A stretch of 51,166 nucleotides of DNA. Source: Clostridiales bacterium. GTDB taxonomy: Bacteria > Bacillota > Sulfobacillia > RBS10-35. The stretch lies in assembly GCA_018729555.1 (NCBI GenBank), contig JAHHQG010000054.1, positions 1 through 51,166 of the forward strand. The letters run 5' to 3'. Below the pieces are notes generated by a model that was not told where the DNA came from, searched no databases, and was given only the letters and a program-made list of their open reading frames with translations. This document shows, piece by piece, positions 6,814 through 15,410 of this stretch. The first letter of the stretch is position 1. The number at the start of each line of letters is the position of its first letter. The translations under genes and the position numbers were made by a program.

Positions 6814-9030
6814 ATGGGAGCGGTGGAAGCGACGGAGAAGAAAGCGGTGGAGCTGAAGGTGGAGGGCATGACCTGCGCCTCCTGCGTGGCGCGGGTGGAG
6901 CGCTCCTTAAAGGAGCTCCCCGGCGTCGAGGGGGTCAGGGTGAACCTCATCACGGAAAAGGCTTACGCCCGCATCGACCCCCGCTTGGTGGATCTTTCCC
7001 TCCTGGAAAAGGCCATCGCGGAAGCGGGATACGAAGCCCACCCCGTGGAAGAGGGGAAAGGGGAAGACCTGGAAGCCAAAGAAGAAGCCGCGTGGCGGCG
7101 AGACCTCTGGATCGGGGCTCTTTTCACCCTTCCGCTCCTTCTCGTGGCCATGGGACCTCTTCGCGGGCCTTGGTGGGAGTGGGTGCAGCTCTTCCTCGCC
7201 CTTCCCGTCCTCTACGCCGGACGGCGCTTTTACCGAGCTGCTCTGGGAGAAATTCGAAAGCGCAGCCTCGGCATGAACACCCTCGTGTCCCTGGGTTCCG
7301 GAGCTGCTTACGCTTATTCGCTCCTGGCTCTTTTCGCGCCGGGGCTTTTCCCCGAGGGAACCCGCCACCTCTACTTTGAGGCAGGAGCTGTGATCCTCAC
7401 CCTCATCCTCGGGGGAAAGTACATGGAATCCCGAGCGAAGAAAAGAACTCGGGAAGCTTTAGAGAAGCTTCTGGCCCTCACCCCCAAGATGGCCCACCTG
7501 GTGAGGGGCGACGAGATGGTAGACGTACCCGCGGAGAGCCTCATCCCCGGGGATCGGGTCTGGGTGAAACCCGGCGAAGCCATTCCCGCCGATGCGGTGG
7601 TCTTGGAAGGGGAAAGCCACGTGGACGAGTCCCTCTTCACGGGGGAGCCCCTTCCGCAGCGGAAAGGCCCGGGGGCCACCGTTTGGGGCGGTACCATCAA
7701 TCAGGAGGGAGCCCTTCTCCTCGAAGTGGAAAAGGTGGGCCGGGAGACGGTGTTGGCGCAGATGGTGCGCTTTGTGGAGGAAGCCCAGGCGCAAAAACCG
7801 AGGGTGCAGGAAGTGGCCGACCGGATCGCCGCCGTCTTCGTACCCATCGTGCTGACGGTGGCGGCCATCACCTTCTTGGTGTGGATGGTCTACGGTCCTG
7901 AACCGCGGCTTTCCTTCGCCTTTGTGGCAGCTGTCAGCGTCCTGGTCATCGCCTGCCCCTGCGCCATGGGACTGGCGACTCCGGCGGCCATCGCCGTGGC
8001 GACAGGAAGGGCCGCTCAGATGGGGCTTCTCTTCCGTGATGGCCAGGCCCTCGAAACCCTGGCCAGAGCCGACACCTTCGTCTTTGATAAGACCGGCACC
8101 CTGACGGAAGGCAAACCTCAGGTGACGGACATCCGACCGGCCCCCGGACGAACGGAAGCCGAGATTTTGGCCCTGGCGGCAGGGGCCGAAAGCTTCAGCG
8201 AACACCCCCTGGCCCGGGCCATCCTGGAAAAGGCCAGGAGCGAGCAGGTGGCCCTCCCCATGATGAGCGACTTTCGCGCGCATCAAGGGCGAGGGATCGA
8301 GGCGCGCCTGAACGGAAAGCGGGTCCTTGTGGGAAGCGCCCGCTTCCTCAGGGAAGAAGGGATTTCCCTGGATGCTTTTGCCGCGTACGAAGGGAGCCTG
8401 ATGGACCAGGGCAAGACCCTCTTCTATGTAGCCCTGGAGGGAGAAGCCGTCGGCCTTCTGGCGGTGGCCGATCCCATCAAGAAAGAAGCCTTTTCCGTCG
8501 TGGACCATCTCAAAGCGCGGGGCAAGAAGGTCGTCCTTTTGACGGGCGATCGCCAGCTGACGGCCCAGGCCGTGGCCCGGGAGCTGGGCATCGAAGCGGT
8601 TATGGCGGAGGTCCTCCCCCACGAGAAGTCGGAAGCCGTCCGTCACCTGCAGGAAGAAGGCCACACGGTGGTTTTCGTGGGCGACGGAGTGAACGATGCG
8701 CCAGCCCTGGCCCAGGCCCATGTGGGGATGGCTATGGGCACCGGCACCGACATCGCAGCCGAGGCAGGGGATGTGGTCCTCATCTCGGGGAAGCTGACGT
8801 CGATCCTTCAGGCCCTGGATCTTTCCCGGAAAACCCTGAGGACGATCTACGGCAACTTCTTTTGGGCGTATGCTTACAACGTCCTTTTGATCCCTGTGGC
8901 AGCTGGGATCCTCTACCCCTGGATGGGCCTTCTCCTAAACCCCATGTACGCGGCCTTTGCCATGAGCCTCTCCAGCCTCTTCGTCCTGGGTAACTCCTTG
9001 AGGCTTCGGGGGGTACCCTTGGCCAGCTGA
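6814..9030 (+). CDS. copA: CopA, P1B-1-type copper-exporting ATPase
   Basis: 738-residue membrane pump that exports Cu(I). One N-terminal HMA domain (GMTCASC, residues 18-24) is followed by membrane helices, the actuator loop, the transmembrane ligand motif CPCAMGLATP, the phosphorylation site DKTGTLTEG, the SEHPLARAI nucleotide-binding motif and the hinge GDGVNDAPALAQA. All key residues are present. The frame is open upstream, but the ATG at 6814 follows GAGGAGG with good spacing and begins just before the HMA domain. Third gene of the copper operon. Confidence 0.96.
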   Translation: MGAVEATEKKAVELKVEGMTCASCVARVERSLKELPGVEGVRVNLITEKAYARIDPRLVDLSLLEKAIAEAGYEAHPVEEGKGEDLEAKEEAAWRRDLWIGALFTLPLLLVAMGPLRGPWWEWVQLFLALPVLYAGRRFYRAALGEIRKRSLGMNTLVSLGSGAAYAYSLLALFAPGLFPEGTRHLYFEAGAVILTLILGGKYMESRAKKRTREALEKLLALTPKMAHLVRGDEMVDVPAESLIPGDRVWVKPGEAIPADAVVLEGESHVDESLFTGEPLPQRKGPGATVWGGTINQEGALLLEVEKVGRETVLAQMVRFVEEAQAQKPRVQEVADRIAAVFVPIVLTVAAITFLVWMVYGPEPRLSFAFVAAVSVLVIACPCAMGLATPAAIAVATGRAAQMGLLFRDGQALETLARADTFVFDKTGTLTEGKPQVTDIRPAPGRTEAEILALAAGAESFSEHPLARAILEKARSEQVALPMMSDFRAHQGRGIEARLNGKRVLVGSARFLREEGISLDAFAAYEGSLMDQGKTLFYVALEGEAVGLLAVADPIKKEAFSVVDHLKARGKKVVLLTGDRQLTAQAVARELGIEAVMAEVLPHEKSEAVRHLQEEGHTVVFVGDGVNDAPALAQAHVGMAMGTGTDIAAEAGDVVLISGKLTSILQALDLSRKTLRTIYGNFFWAYAYNVLLIPVAAGILYPWMGLLLNPMYAAFAMSLSSLFVLGNSLRLRGVPLAS

Positions 9031-9059
9031 CGGCTGAAGGAACCTCGCCGGTCTCCGCC

Positions 9060-9106
9060 GAAAGAAAGCTCCTTAGCCGGATTAAACGGGAGAGGAGCTT
9101 TCTTTC
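9060..9106 (+). promoter_or_regulatory. 14-bp perfect hairpin covering the next gene's ribosome site
   Basis: GAAAGAAAGCTCCT (9060-9073) pairs exactly with 9093-9106; the loop is 19 bases. The right arm holds the only ribosome site (AGGAG, 9093-9097) and ends at the base before the ATG at 9107. It may end copA transcripts, since the right arm is U-rich, and it would also hide the ribosome site in any read-through message. Confidence 0.7.
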
Positions 9107-10720
9107 ATGCGGTTGAGGCTATGGGTATGGCTTCTTGCAGGCTTCCTGGTCCTCAGCGCCTGTGGAACGGGAAGCCCTATCCCCGGGGAAAGCGCGCAAA
9201 CTCCCTCCCCGGGAGAACCCCGGTACGGCGGCACCCTGGTGCGGAGCCTTAACTATGGAGACCCCGCCAACCTGGACCCCATCGTGAAAAACGAAGTGGC
9301 CGCCCAGATGGTGACCATGAATCTTTTCGACACCCTGGTCCATGTGGATCCGGTGGAGAAGACCATCCAGCCGGGGCTGGCGGAATCGTGGGATATCAGT
9401 CCCGATGGCCTGACCTACACCTTCCACCTCAGGCAGGGTGCTAAATTCCATAACGGCCGGGACATCAAGGCGCAAGATGTGGTGTACTCCTTCCAACGGG
9501 TAGTGGACCCCAAGAACGCTTCGCCCTTCGCCAACCGTCTAGAAGGAGTGGTAGGCTACGCCGCCTTCAGGCAGGGGGAAGCTTCGCGTCTGGAGGGGCT
9601 GGACGCCCCCGACGACTACACGGTGGTGTTGCACCTGGAAAAACCGAAGCCGGGCCTCTTCTATGATCTGGGGAACCCGGCCCTGGGGATCGTCCCCCGG
9701 GAGGAAGTGGAACGCCTCGGCGAGGATTTTGGTCAGCGCCCGGTGGGAAGCGGTCCCTTCCAGTTTGAGAGCTGGCAGAAAGACGACCAGATCGTCCTCG
9801 CGGCCTTTCCCGATTATTGGGCGGGGCGTCCCTACCTGGATCGGGTCATCTTCCGGATCATGAAGGAAGAAGCTACACGGGACGCGGAATTTCAGGCGGG
9901 CAACCTGGATGTGATGGTCATCGGGGAAGCCCAGTACAAGCGGTACAGCCAGGATCCCAACTGGAAGCCCTACATGATCGAAGTGCCGGAGCTTTTCACC
10001 CGGGCTCTCCACCTCAACACCACCAGGCCGCCCCTCGACAACGTGAAAGTACGGCAGGCCATCAACTATGCCGTAGATAAAGCCCTGGTGATCGAAAAGG
10101 TCCTGAGCAATAAGGCCTACGTGGCCGTGGGGCCCATTCCCTCCTCCAGCCCCGCCTTCAACCCCAATCTCAAAGGGTATGAGTACAACCCCGACAAAGC
10201 CCGCCAGCTCCTCAAAGAAGCCGGTCTGGAACATGGCTTTGATCTGGAAGTGATCTCGTCCAGCTACTGGGCCAAGTCGGTGGAAGGCATCATGGGATAC
10301 CTGCAAGATGTGGGGATCCGGGTGAAGCTCGTCCAGATGGAGTCCACCACCGTCTTCGACCGGACGGCGGAAGGGGATTTCCAAGCCGCCTTCAATTCCT
10401 ACGGGGGCGGCCTCGACGCTGTGATGACCATGTACCGGATCTTCCACAGCTCAAATTTTGGCCGTCCCGGCAACACCACCCGTTACCACAACCCCCAGGT
10501 GGATGCCCTTCTGGAAGAAGCCCTCTACGAAATGGATGAGGCCCGCCGCATCCAGCTGGTGCAGGAGGCGGAAAAGATCGTGGTGGAAGAGGCACCGTGG
10601 TTCTTCTTCAACTACAACAAGGCGGTGATGATACACCAGCCGTGGGTCCACGGGCTCCGGCCGGTGCCGACGGATATCGACTACCAGGACCTGACGAAGG
10701 TCTGGGTGGATAAGAGGTAA
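9107..10720 (+). CDS. Peptide/opine-type ABC transporter substrate-binding lipoprotein
   Basis: 537-residue SBP family 5 (DppA/OppA class) protein. A signal peptide with lipobox LSAC places the lipid-anchored Cys at residue 19. The mature start YGGTLVRSLNYGDPANLDPI and the HLRQGAKFHNGRDIKAQDVVYS block, in two parts HLRQGAKFHNG and DIKAQDVVYSFQRV, are diagnostic of the family. Two matching permeases follow within 10 and 0 bases. The substrate cannot be read from sequence; peptides, nickel chelates or sugars are all handled by this family. Confidence 0.9.
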   Translation: MRLRLWVWLLAGFLVLSACGTGSPIPGESAQTPSPGEPRYGGTLVRSLNYGDPANLDPIVKNEVAAQMVTMNLFDTLVHVDPVEKTIQPGLAESWDISPDGLTYTFHLRQGAKFHNGRDIKAQDVVYSFQRVVDPKNASPFANRLEGVVGYAAFRQGEASRLEGLDAPDDYTVVLHLEKPKPGLFYDLGNPALGIVPREEVERLGEDFGQRPVGSGPFQFESWQKDDQIVLAAFPDYWAGRPYLDRVIFRIMKEEATRDAEFQAGNLDVMVIGEAQYKRYSQDPNWKPYMIEVPELFTRALHLNTTRPPLDNVKVRQAINYAVDKALVIEKVLSNKAYVAVGPIPSSSPAFNPNLKGYEYNPDKARQLLKEAGLEHGFDLEVISSSYWAKSVEGIMGYLQDVGIRVKLVQMESTTVFDRTAEGDFQAAFNSYGGGLDAVMTMYRIFHSSNFGRPGNTTRYHNPQVDALLEEALYEMDEARRIQLVQEAEKIVVEEAPWFFFNYNKAVMIHQPWVHGLRPVPTDIDYQDLTKVWVDKR

Positions 10721-10729
10721 GGAGGCGCT

Positions 10730-11665
10730 GTGGGCGCATTTATCCTCAGGCGTCTTCTGCAGACAGCGGCCATCCTGGTGGGGATCACCCTCATCGTGTT
10801 TATCCTGATGAACGTGGCTCCGGGCGATCCCCTCTGGGCCCTTATCGATCAAAAGTCGGCCACCCTCGACGAGGAGACGGCCCGGAGCATCCGCCAGCAA
10901 TGGGGTTTGGATCAGCCCTTGCCGATCCAGTACCTGCGCTTTCTCGGGAATGCCCTGAAGGGCGATCTGGGTCGCTCCTTCGTCAGCCGCCAGAAGGTGA
11001 CGGAAGCCGTCTTAGAACGGGCTCCCGCCACCTTCAAGCTGGGGCTGGCGGCTCTCTTCATCGCCCTCGTCTTGGGTCTGGCTGCAGGCATGACGGCGGC
11101 AGTCTATCGGGGATCCTTCTGGGATTTCTTCAGCATGGTGGTGGCCCTCACAGGGGTGTCCATCCCCGTCTTTTGGCTAGGCCTTCTCCTCATGTACCTC
11201 CTGGCGGTCCGCTGGCACCTCCTCCCCCCTTCCGGGTACGGGGACGGACGCCTCTCCTTCCTGATTCTCCCGGCGCTTACGCTAGGTCTCATCGTGGCAG
11301 CCTTCATCGCCCGCATCACCCGCTCCACCCTTTTGGAGGTGCTGTCGGCCGACTACATCCGCACTGCCCGGGCCAAGGGGTTGGCGGAGCGCTGGGTCCT
11401 TTACCGCCATGCCTTCCGGAACGCTCTTTTGCCCATCATCACCATCGTGGGCATTCAGGCGGGAGAGCTCCTTTCGGGGGCCGTCATCACCGAGACCGTC
11501 TTCAACTGGCCCGGGGTGGGGCGGCTCCTGGTGGACTCCATTAACAAGCGGGATCTGCCTGTGGTGCAGGGGGCGGTGATCTTCATCGCCCTCCTCTTTG
11601 CCCTGATCAATCTGGTGGTGGACCTTCTCTATGCGTGGGCGGACCCGCGGATCCGTTATGAGTGA
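10730..11665 (+). CDS. DppB-type ABC transporter permease
   Basis: 311 residues with six predicted membrane helices. It begins with the family's FILRRLLQTAAILVGITLIVF-like helix (here AFILRRLLQTAAILVG) and contains MNVAPGDP and the cytoplasmic EAA loop around DYIRTARAKGL, the contact for the ATPase. GTG start at 10730 after AAGGAGG. Overlaps the second permease at its 3' end. Confidence 0.92.
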   Translation: MGAFILRRLLQTAAILVGITLIVFILMNVAPGDPLWALIDQKSATLDEETARSIRQQWGLDQPLPIQYLRFLGNALKGDLGRSFVSRQKVTEAVLERAPATFKLGLAALFIALVLGLAAGMTAAVYRGSFWDFFSMVVALTGVSIPVFWLGLLLMYLLAVRWHLLPPSGYGDGRLSFLILPALTLGLIVAAFIARITRSTLLEVLSADYIRTARAKGLAERWVLYRHAFRNALLPIITIVGIQAGELLSGAVITETVFNWPGVGRLLVDSINKRDLPVVQGAVIFIALLFALINLVVDLLYAWADPRIRYE

Positions 11666-12506
11666 GGGAAAGGGTGTCGCCATGCTCCGTAAAGCGCTGC
11701 GCCATCCCGGAATGGTGGTGGGTACGCTCCTGGTCTTGGCCGTGGTGGCGGTGGCCCTTCTGGCGCCCTACCTCACCCCTTACAGCCCCACCCGAGGTGA
11801 CCTTCTGGAATCCTTGGAACCCCCCTCGGCCAAGCACCCCTTCGGTACGGATCTTCAGGGGCGAGATGTCATGACAAGGGTCTTCTACGGAGCCCGCATC
11901 TCCCTCCTCGTCGGCCTGGTGGTGCAGTGCATGTCCCTGGTCCTGGGCATCTCCGTGGGGCTGGCGGCGGGGTATTGGGGAGGCCGATGGGACGACATCC
12001 TCACAGGGTTCATCACCTTGGTCCAGTCCTTCCCCGGTCTCCTTTTCGCCATCGCCGTCATGGCGGTTTTGGACCCAAGCCTGTACAACGTCTTCATCGC
12101 CCTCGGACTCGTGAGCTGGACAGCCATGGCCCGCCTGGTTCGGAGCGAAACCCTATCCCTGCGGGAATCCCTCTTTGTGCAGGCAGCAAGAGCTGCCGGG
12201 GGAAGCTCCTTCCATATCCTCCGCCGCCACATCCTGCCCAACCTTCTGGCCCCTCTCCTGGTCCTCTTCACGCTGGGCTTTGCTACGGCCATCCTTTCCG
12301 AGGCCAGCCTCAGCTTTCTGGGGTTAGGAGTCCAGCCGCCCCAGCCCAGCTGGGGCTCGATGCTGGCCGATGGGCGAGAGCGGGTGTGGGATGCTCCCTG
12401 GCTCATGCTCTATCCGGGCCTGGCCATCTTCTTCACCATCCTGGGGCTGAACCTCATAGGGGATGGCCTGCGGGATCTTTTGGATCCCAAACTCAAAGGG
12501 CGGTAG
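11658..12506 (+). CDS. DppC-type ABC transporter permease
   Basis: 282 residues, partner of the preceding permease. It shows HPFGTDLQGRDVMTRVFYGARISL, as HPFGTDLQGRDVMTRV and FYGARISL, then the EAA loop (FVQAARAAGGSSFHIL) and the terminal GDGLRDLLDPK typical of DppC. The ATG at 11658 lies inside the upstream gene's last codons; an ATG at 11682 after GAGGGAAAGG is an alternative start. No DppD/DppF ATPase follows, so ATPases must be encoded elsewhere or were lost. Confidence 0.9.
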   Translation: MSEGKGVAMLRKALRHPGMVVGTLLVLAVVAVALLAPYLTPYSPTRGDLLESLEPPSAKHPFGTDLQGRDVMTRVFYGARISLLVGLVVQCMSLVLGISVGLAAGYWGGRWDDILTGFITLVQSFPGLLFAIAVMAVLDPSLYNVFIALGLVSWTAMARLVRSETLSLRESLFVQAARAAGGSSFHILRRHILPNLLAPLLVLFTLGFATAILSEASLSFLGLGVQPPQPSWGSMLADGRERVWDAPWLMLYPGLAIFFTILGLNLIGDGLRDLLDPKLKGR

Positions 12507-12606
12507 CCTCTCTCCGCAAACCTGAGAAAGAGACGAAGGTGCCCTCGAGGGATCCCAAAGCCAGAATCCTTAGAGCCGCGTAGAGGGCCAGGGGTTTCTT
12601 GGCCGG

Positions 12607-13180
12607 TTAGGCGAAGGGGAGGTGACCCGGGTGATCCCTTAGGTCGAAGACATCCCAGGTCACGGTACAGGCTTCGCGGTCGAGGAGGCCGTCGCTCTCT
12701 ACCGTCCCGGGCGCCGGCCGGGAGGACCACCACCAGCCGACCCTCGCCGGTGGAGGACCCCTCTGCCAGGCTGAGGACGGCTTCATGGGGCTCTAGAGTC
12801 CAGGTGAAGGCGTTCTCCTCATAGAGGCCGTCCACCCTGAGGTTTCCCAGGAACATGTAACCCTGGCCTCCCCGGTCTCCTGAAGGACGGCGAAGTCAAA
12901 GGTCCCTCCTGGGAAAACCTGACGCGCCTCCACATCCAGGATCCGTTCCCCGCAATGCAGCCTTTCTTGGCGGCAGCCGGCATCGAACTCAACCCTCTTC
13001 TTCTTAAGGTTGGTTTTCTTACAAGGCGGAGGGTTCCGCATCGGCGGCAACCCACCGGATGTCTTCTGCCGGGCTGAAGGATCTTCCATGGGGATAACGA
13101 TCTTCAGGCCTTCGGGCTGGCGCCCGGGCCGCCAAAGCCTGCCCCGCACTGCCAGCCAGGCATAAGGCCAAAAAACGCAA
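12607..13180 (-). pseudogene. Decayed gene for a small exported protein
   Basis: No full frame is open, but minus-strand pieces in three phases read as one protein. First a signal-like segment (LRFLALCLAGSAGQALA) with AEDIRWVAADAEP after it; then, in another phase, VEFDAGCRQERLHCGERIL and ARQVFPGGTFDFAVLQETGE; then MFLGNLRVDGLYEENAFTW and LEPHEAVLSLAEGSS; finally LLDREACTVTWDVFDLRDH and a TAA at 12607. Codon choice is like that of intact neighbours. At least three frame breaks. I do not recognise the family; it looks like a periplasmic or secreted protein of about 190 residues. Confidence 0.6.
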
Positions 13181-13278
13181 ACCAAGGGCCTATCCGTGGC
13201 ATCAAAAGGGCTCCTTCCGGGTCCCATTCAGGATAGAACCTGCCATTCCTTTGCCATGAACATTTCGCCCTTTCTTCC

Positions 13279-13309
13279 TTGACTTTACCATTGTAATATG
13301 CACAATTGG
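13279..13309 (+). promoter_or_regulatory. Promoter with embedded inverted repeat upstream of ArsR-type gene
   Basis: -35 TTGACT (13279-13284) and -10 CACAAT (13301-13306), spacing 16. The spacer and -10 hold ATTGT-7-ACAAT (13290-13306) with CC/GG further out, a layout fitting autoregulation by the ArsR-type protein encoded 25 bases downstream. The site assignment is inference. Confidence 0.45.
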
Positions 13310-13333
13310 CAATCATGAAAGAAAGGTGACACG

Positions 13334-14437
13334 GTGATCACGGAACCTGTCTGGACGCGAGGCCAGCCTGCTCCGGTTTGTCATGGGCAGGTGTCCTGGC
13401 CGGCGGCTCTCCTCACGGCCATGATCCTCCTGGACTATCGGGATCTGGGCCATGCTACCCCCGATCCTTGGCCGGCCCAGGCCCATGCGGCCCTTTCCGC
13501 CCGGCAAAAAGAGCTCTTGCGGGATCTGAGACCCCTTGTGGCCCACGGCCTCATCCTGAGGAACTTTTGCCTGGAGAAGCTCCCCCGCGCCCACCCCGCC
13601 CACGCCGATCCCGATGCCTTTCTCGCTTGGTGGCGGGACCGGAGCCTTTCGGACGTGGCGGCTTTGATCCGGGAAGGCATCGGGAAGGGCCTTTCCTTTT
13701 ACCGGGAAGCCATGGCCCCCATTCCCGAGGTGGAGGAATACCTCCGGCAGGGTGACGAGCTTTCGGCCCTTTTGGCCACCTGGGGCGATAAGGGGGGCCC
13801 TGGGGCCCGGGTACTGGCGGAAGATCCAGAGGCATTCCAGGAGGCGGTGGGAGATTTCCTGGGTCCCTTAGGAGAAAAGCTTTACCCCGCCTTTCAAGAC
13901 CTACAAAGAGGGATGCTGCACCTTCCCTCCGTGCCCACCCCAGCCGAAGAAGCCATCTTGCAGGTCACGGGCCTTTTGCCTCCGGCGGAAAAGAAAAACC
14001 TCTGGGAGGGAAAGAAAGAGCTTTCCTTTTACCCGGTGCCCCATCTGGCGGGGCATCTGGGCTTGGAGGAGGCCGGGAACGGAAGGGTTCTCCGGATCTT
14101 TTTCACACCGCTCCGCGCCTCTCCTTTGACTCCCCTGACCTCCACCCCCCGGCCCTGGGAGCTCTTGGGTGCCCTGGGGGACGAAGGCCGCTGGGCGCTG
14201 GTGGAATACCTTTCCCGCTTCCCCGAGGCCTTTGCCGGGCAGATGGCCCAGGACCTGGGCCTTCACCCCAGCACCGTTTCGCGCCACCTTTCGGTTTTGG
14301 AGCGTCTGGGGCTGGTCAGGGTCCGCCGGGACGGCGCGCAGAAACGCTATCGGCTGGAGACGGAAGGGGTGGTCCAGGCCATTTCCCATTTGGAGAGGAT
14401 CCTTTCGGTCCATGAAGGAGGGGAGCGAGATGGCTGA
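13334..14437 (+). CDS. ArsR-type transcriptional regulator with large N-terminal domain
   Basis: 367 residues. The C-terminal 90 residues form a winged helix: LLGALGDEGRWALVEYL, then the recognition helix DLGLHPSTVSRHLSVLERLG and wing VRVRRDGAQKRYRL. The N-terminal 270 residues do not resemble a metal-sensing ArsR and may bind a ligand or form a dimer surface, as in the long ArsR regulators of Bacillota. No Cys cluster for metal binding was seen. GTG start at 13334. It overlaps the ABC ATPase gene by 8 bases, so it probably controls that exporter. Regulated compound unknown. Confidence 0.8.
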   Translation: MITEPVWTRGQPAPVCHGQVSWPAALLTAMILLDYRDLGHATPDPWPAQAHAALSARQKELLRDLRPLVAHGLILRNFCLEKLPRAHPAHADPDAFLAWWRDRSLSDVAALIREGIGKGLSFYREAMAPIPEVEEYLRQGDELSALLATWGDKGGPGARVLAEDPEAFQEAVGDFLGPLGEKLYPAFQDLQRGMLHLPSVPTPAEEAILQVTGLLPPAEKKNLWEGKKELSFYPVPHLAGHLGLEEAGNGRVLRIFFTPLRASPLTPLTSTPRPWELLGALGDEGRWALVEYLSRFPEAFAGQMAQDLGLHPSTVSRHLSVLERLGLVRVRRDGAQKRYRLETEGVVQAISHLERILSVHEGGERDG

Positions 14438-15410
14438 GGAGGCGGCCCTCGAGGTTCGGAACGTGAAGAAGCGGTTCGGCTCTGTGGAAGCGGTCAGGGG
14501 CGTCAGTTTGGAGGTCCAAAAGGGAGAAGTCTTTGCCCTTTTGGGACCCAACGGCGCGGGGAAAACCACCCTCATCAAGATGATCCTGGGACTTTTCCCG
14601 CCCACCGAAGGGGAGATCCTCGTCATGGGGAAAAACCCCCGCATCCACAGGGATGAAGTGCGGAGAATGGTGGGTTGGGTACCTCAAGAGCTCACCATCG
14701 ATCGGCTTCTTACAGGCCGGGAAAACCTCATGCTGCAGGCGGGGATCTACCATCTGCCGGGGCCCCTCGCCCGGAGGCGGGTGGAGGAGGTGCTGCAGCT
14801 GGTGGGCCTGGAAGGGGCGGCCCATCGGCCCGCCTATACCTACTCCGGGGGCATGAGAAAGCGGCTGGACCTGGCCATGGGCCTTATCCACCGGCCTCCC
14901 CTCCTCCTCCTCGATGAGCCCACCCTGGGCCTGGACATCTACACCCGCCGCAGCCTCTGGGATACCATCCGGGCCATTCAGCGGGAAGGCACCACTATCC
15001 TCCTTACCACCCACTACCTGGAGGAAGCCGATGCCCTTTGCCAGAGGGTCGCCATCCTCCATCAGGGAACGCTCCAGGCCCTGGACACCCCTGAAGCCCT
15101 GAAACGCCAGTTCGGCCAGGAGACCATACGCCTGGAGGTGCAGCCCAGCACCCCCGAAGATGAACGGGAAGCTCTCCAGCGCCTCGCCCACGCCCTCGGA
15201 AAGCGCCAGGGCTTTTCCCTTATCCAACCCCGCGATAACCACCTCTTCCTGGCCGTCTCTTCCCATGCGGAAGCGGTGCCCCAGGTGCTGGAGGTAGCCC
15301 GGGAGGAAGGGGTGGAGCTGGCGGCCATCGTATGCCTGCGCCCCAGCCTGGACGATGTCTTTGTGGAGCTGACGGGGAAGTCTTTGCGGGGAGGAGAGCG
15401 AGCCTCATGA
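14430..15410 (+). CDS. ABC exporter ATP-binding protein
   Basis: 326-residue ATPase of the drug/antibiotic-export (DrrA/CcmA-like) class. Walker A GPNGAGKTT near residue 43, signature YSGGMRKRLDLAM, Walker B LLLLDEPTLGLD and the H-loop TTHYLEEAD are all intact; about 100 extra C-terminal residues are typical of DrrA types. ATG at 14430 after GGAGGGGAG. Its TGA overlaps the permease ATG, so the pair is coupled. Confidence 0.93.
   Translation: MAEEAALEVRNVKKRFGSVEAVRGVSLEVQKGEVFALLGPNGAGKTTLIKMILGLFPPTEGEILVMGKNPRIHRDEVRRMVGWVPQELTIDRLLTGRENLMLQAGIYHLPGPLARRRVEEVLQLVGLEGAAHRPAYTYSGGMRKRLDLAMGLIHRPPLLLLDEPTLGLDIYTRRSLWDTIRAIQREGTTILLTTHYLEEADALCQRVAILHQGTLQALDTPEALKRQFGQETIRLEVQPSTPEDEREALQRLAHALGKRQGFSLIQPRDNHLFLAVSSHAEAVPQVLEVAREEGVELAAIVCLRPSLDDVFVELTGKSLRGGERAS

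Noticed and set aside
7459-8721. 420-codon open frame opposite copA
   Set aside because: It mirrors a GC-rich gene; copA has every P-type ATPase motif, and the reverse frame has no family pattern. The same holds for long frames opposite the Lon-like, ABC ATPase, pyrG, ahcY and merA genes.
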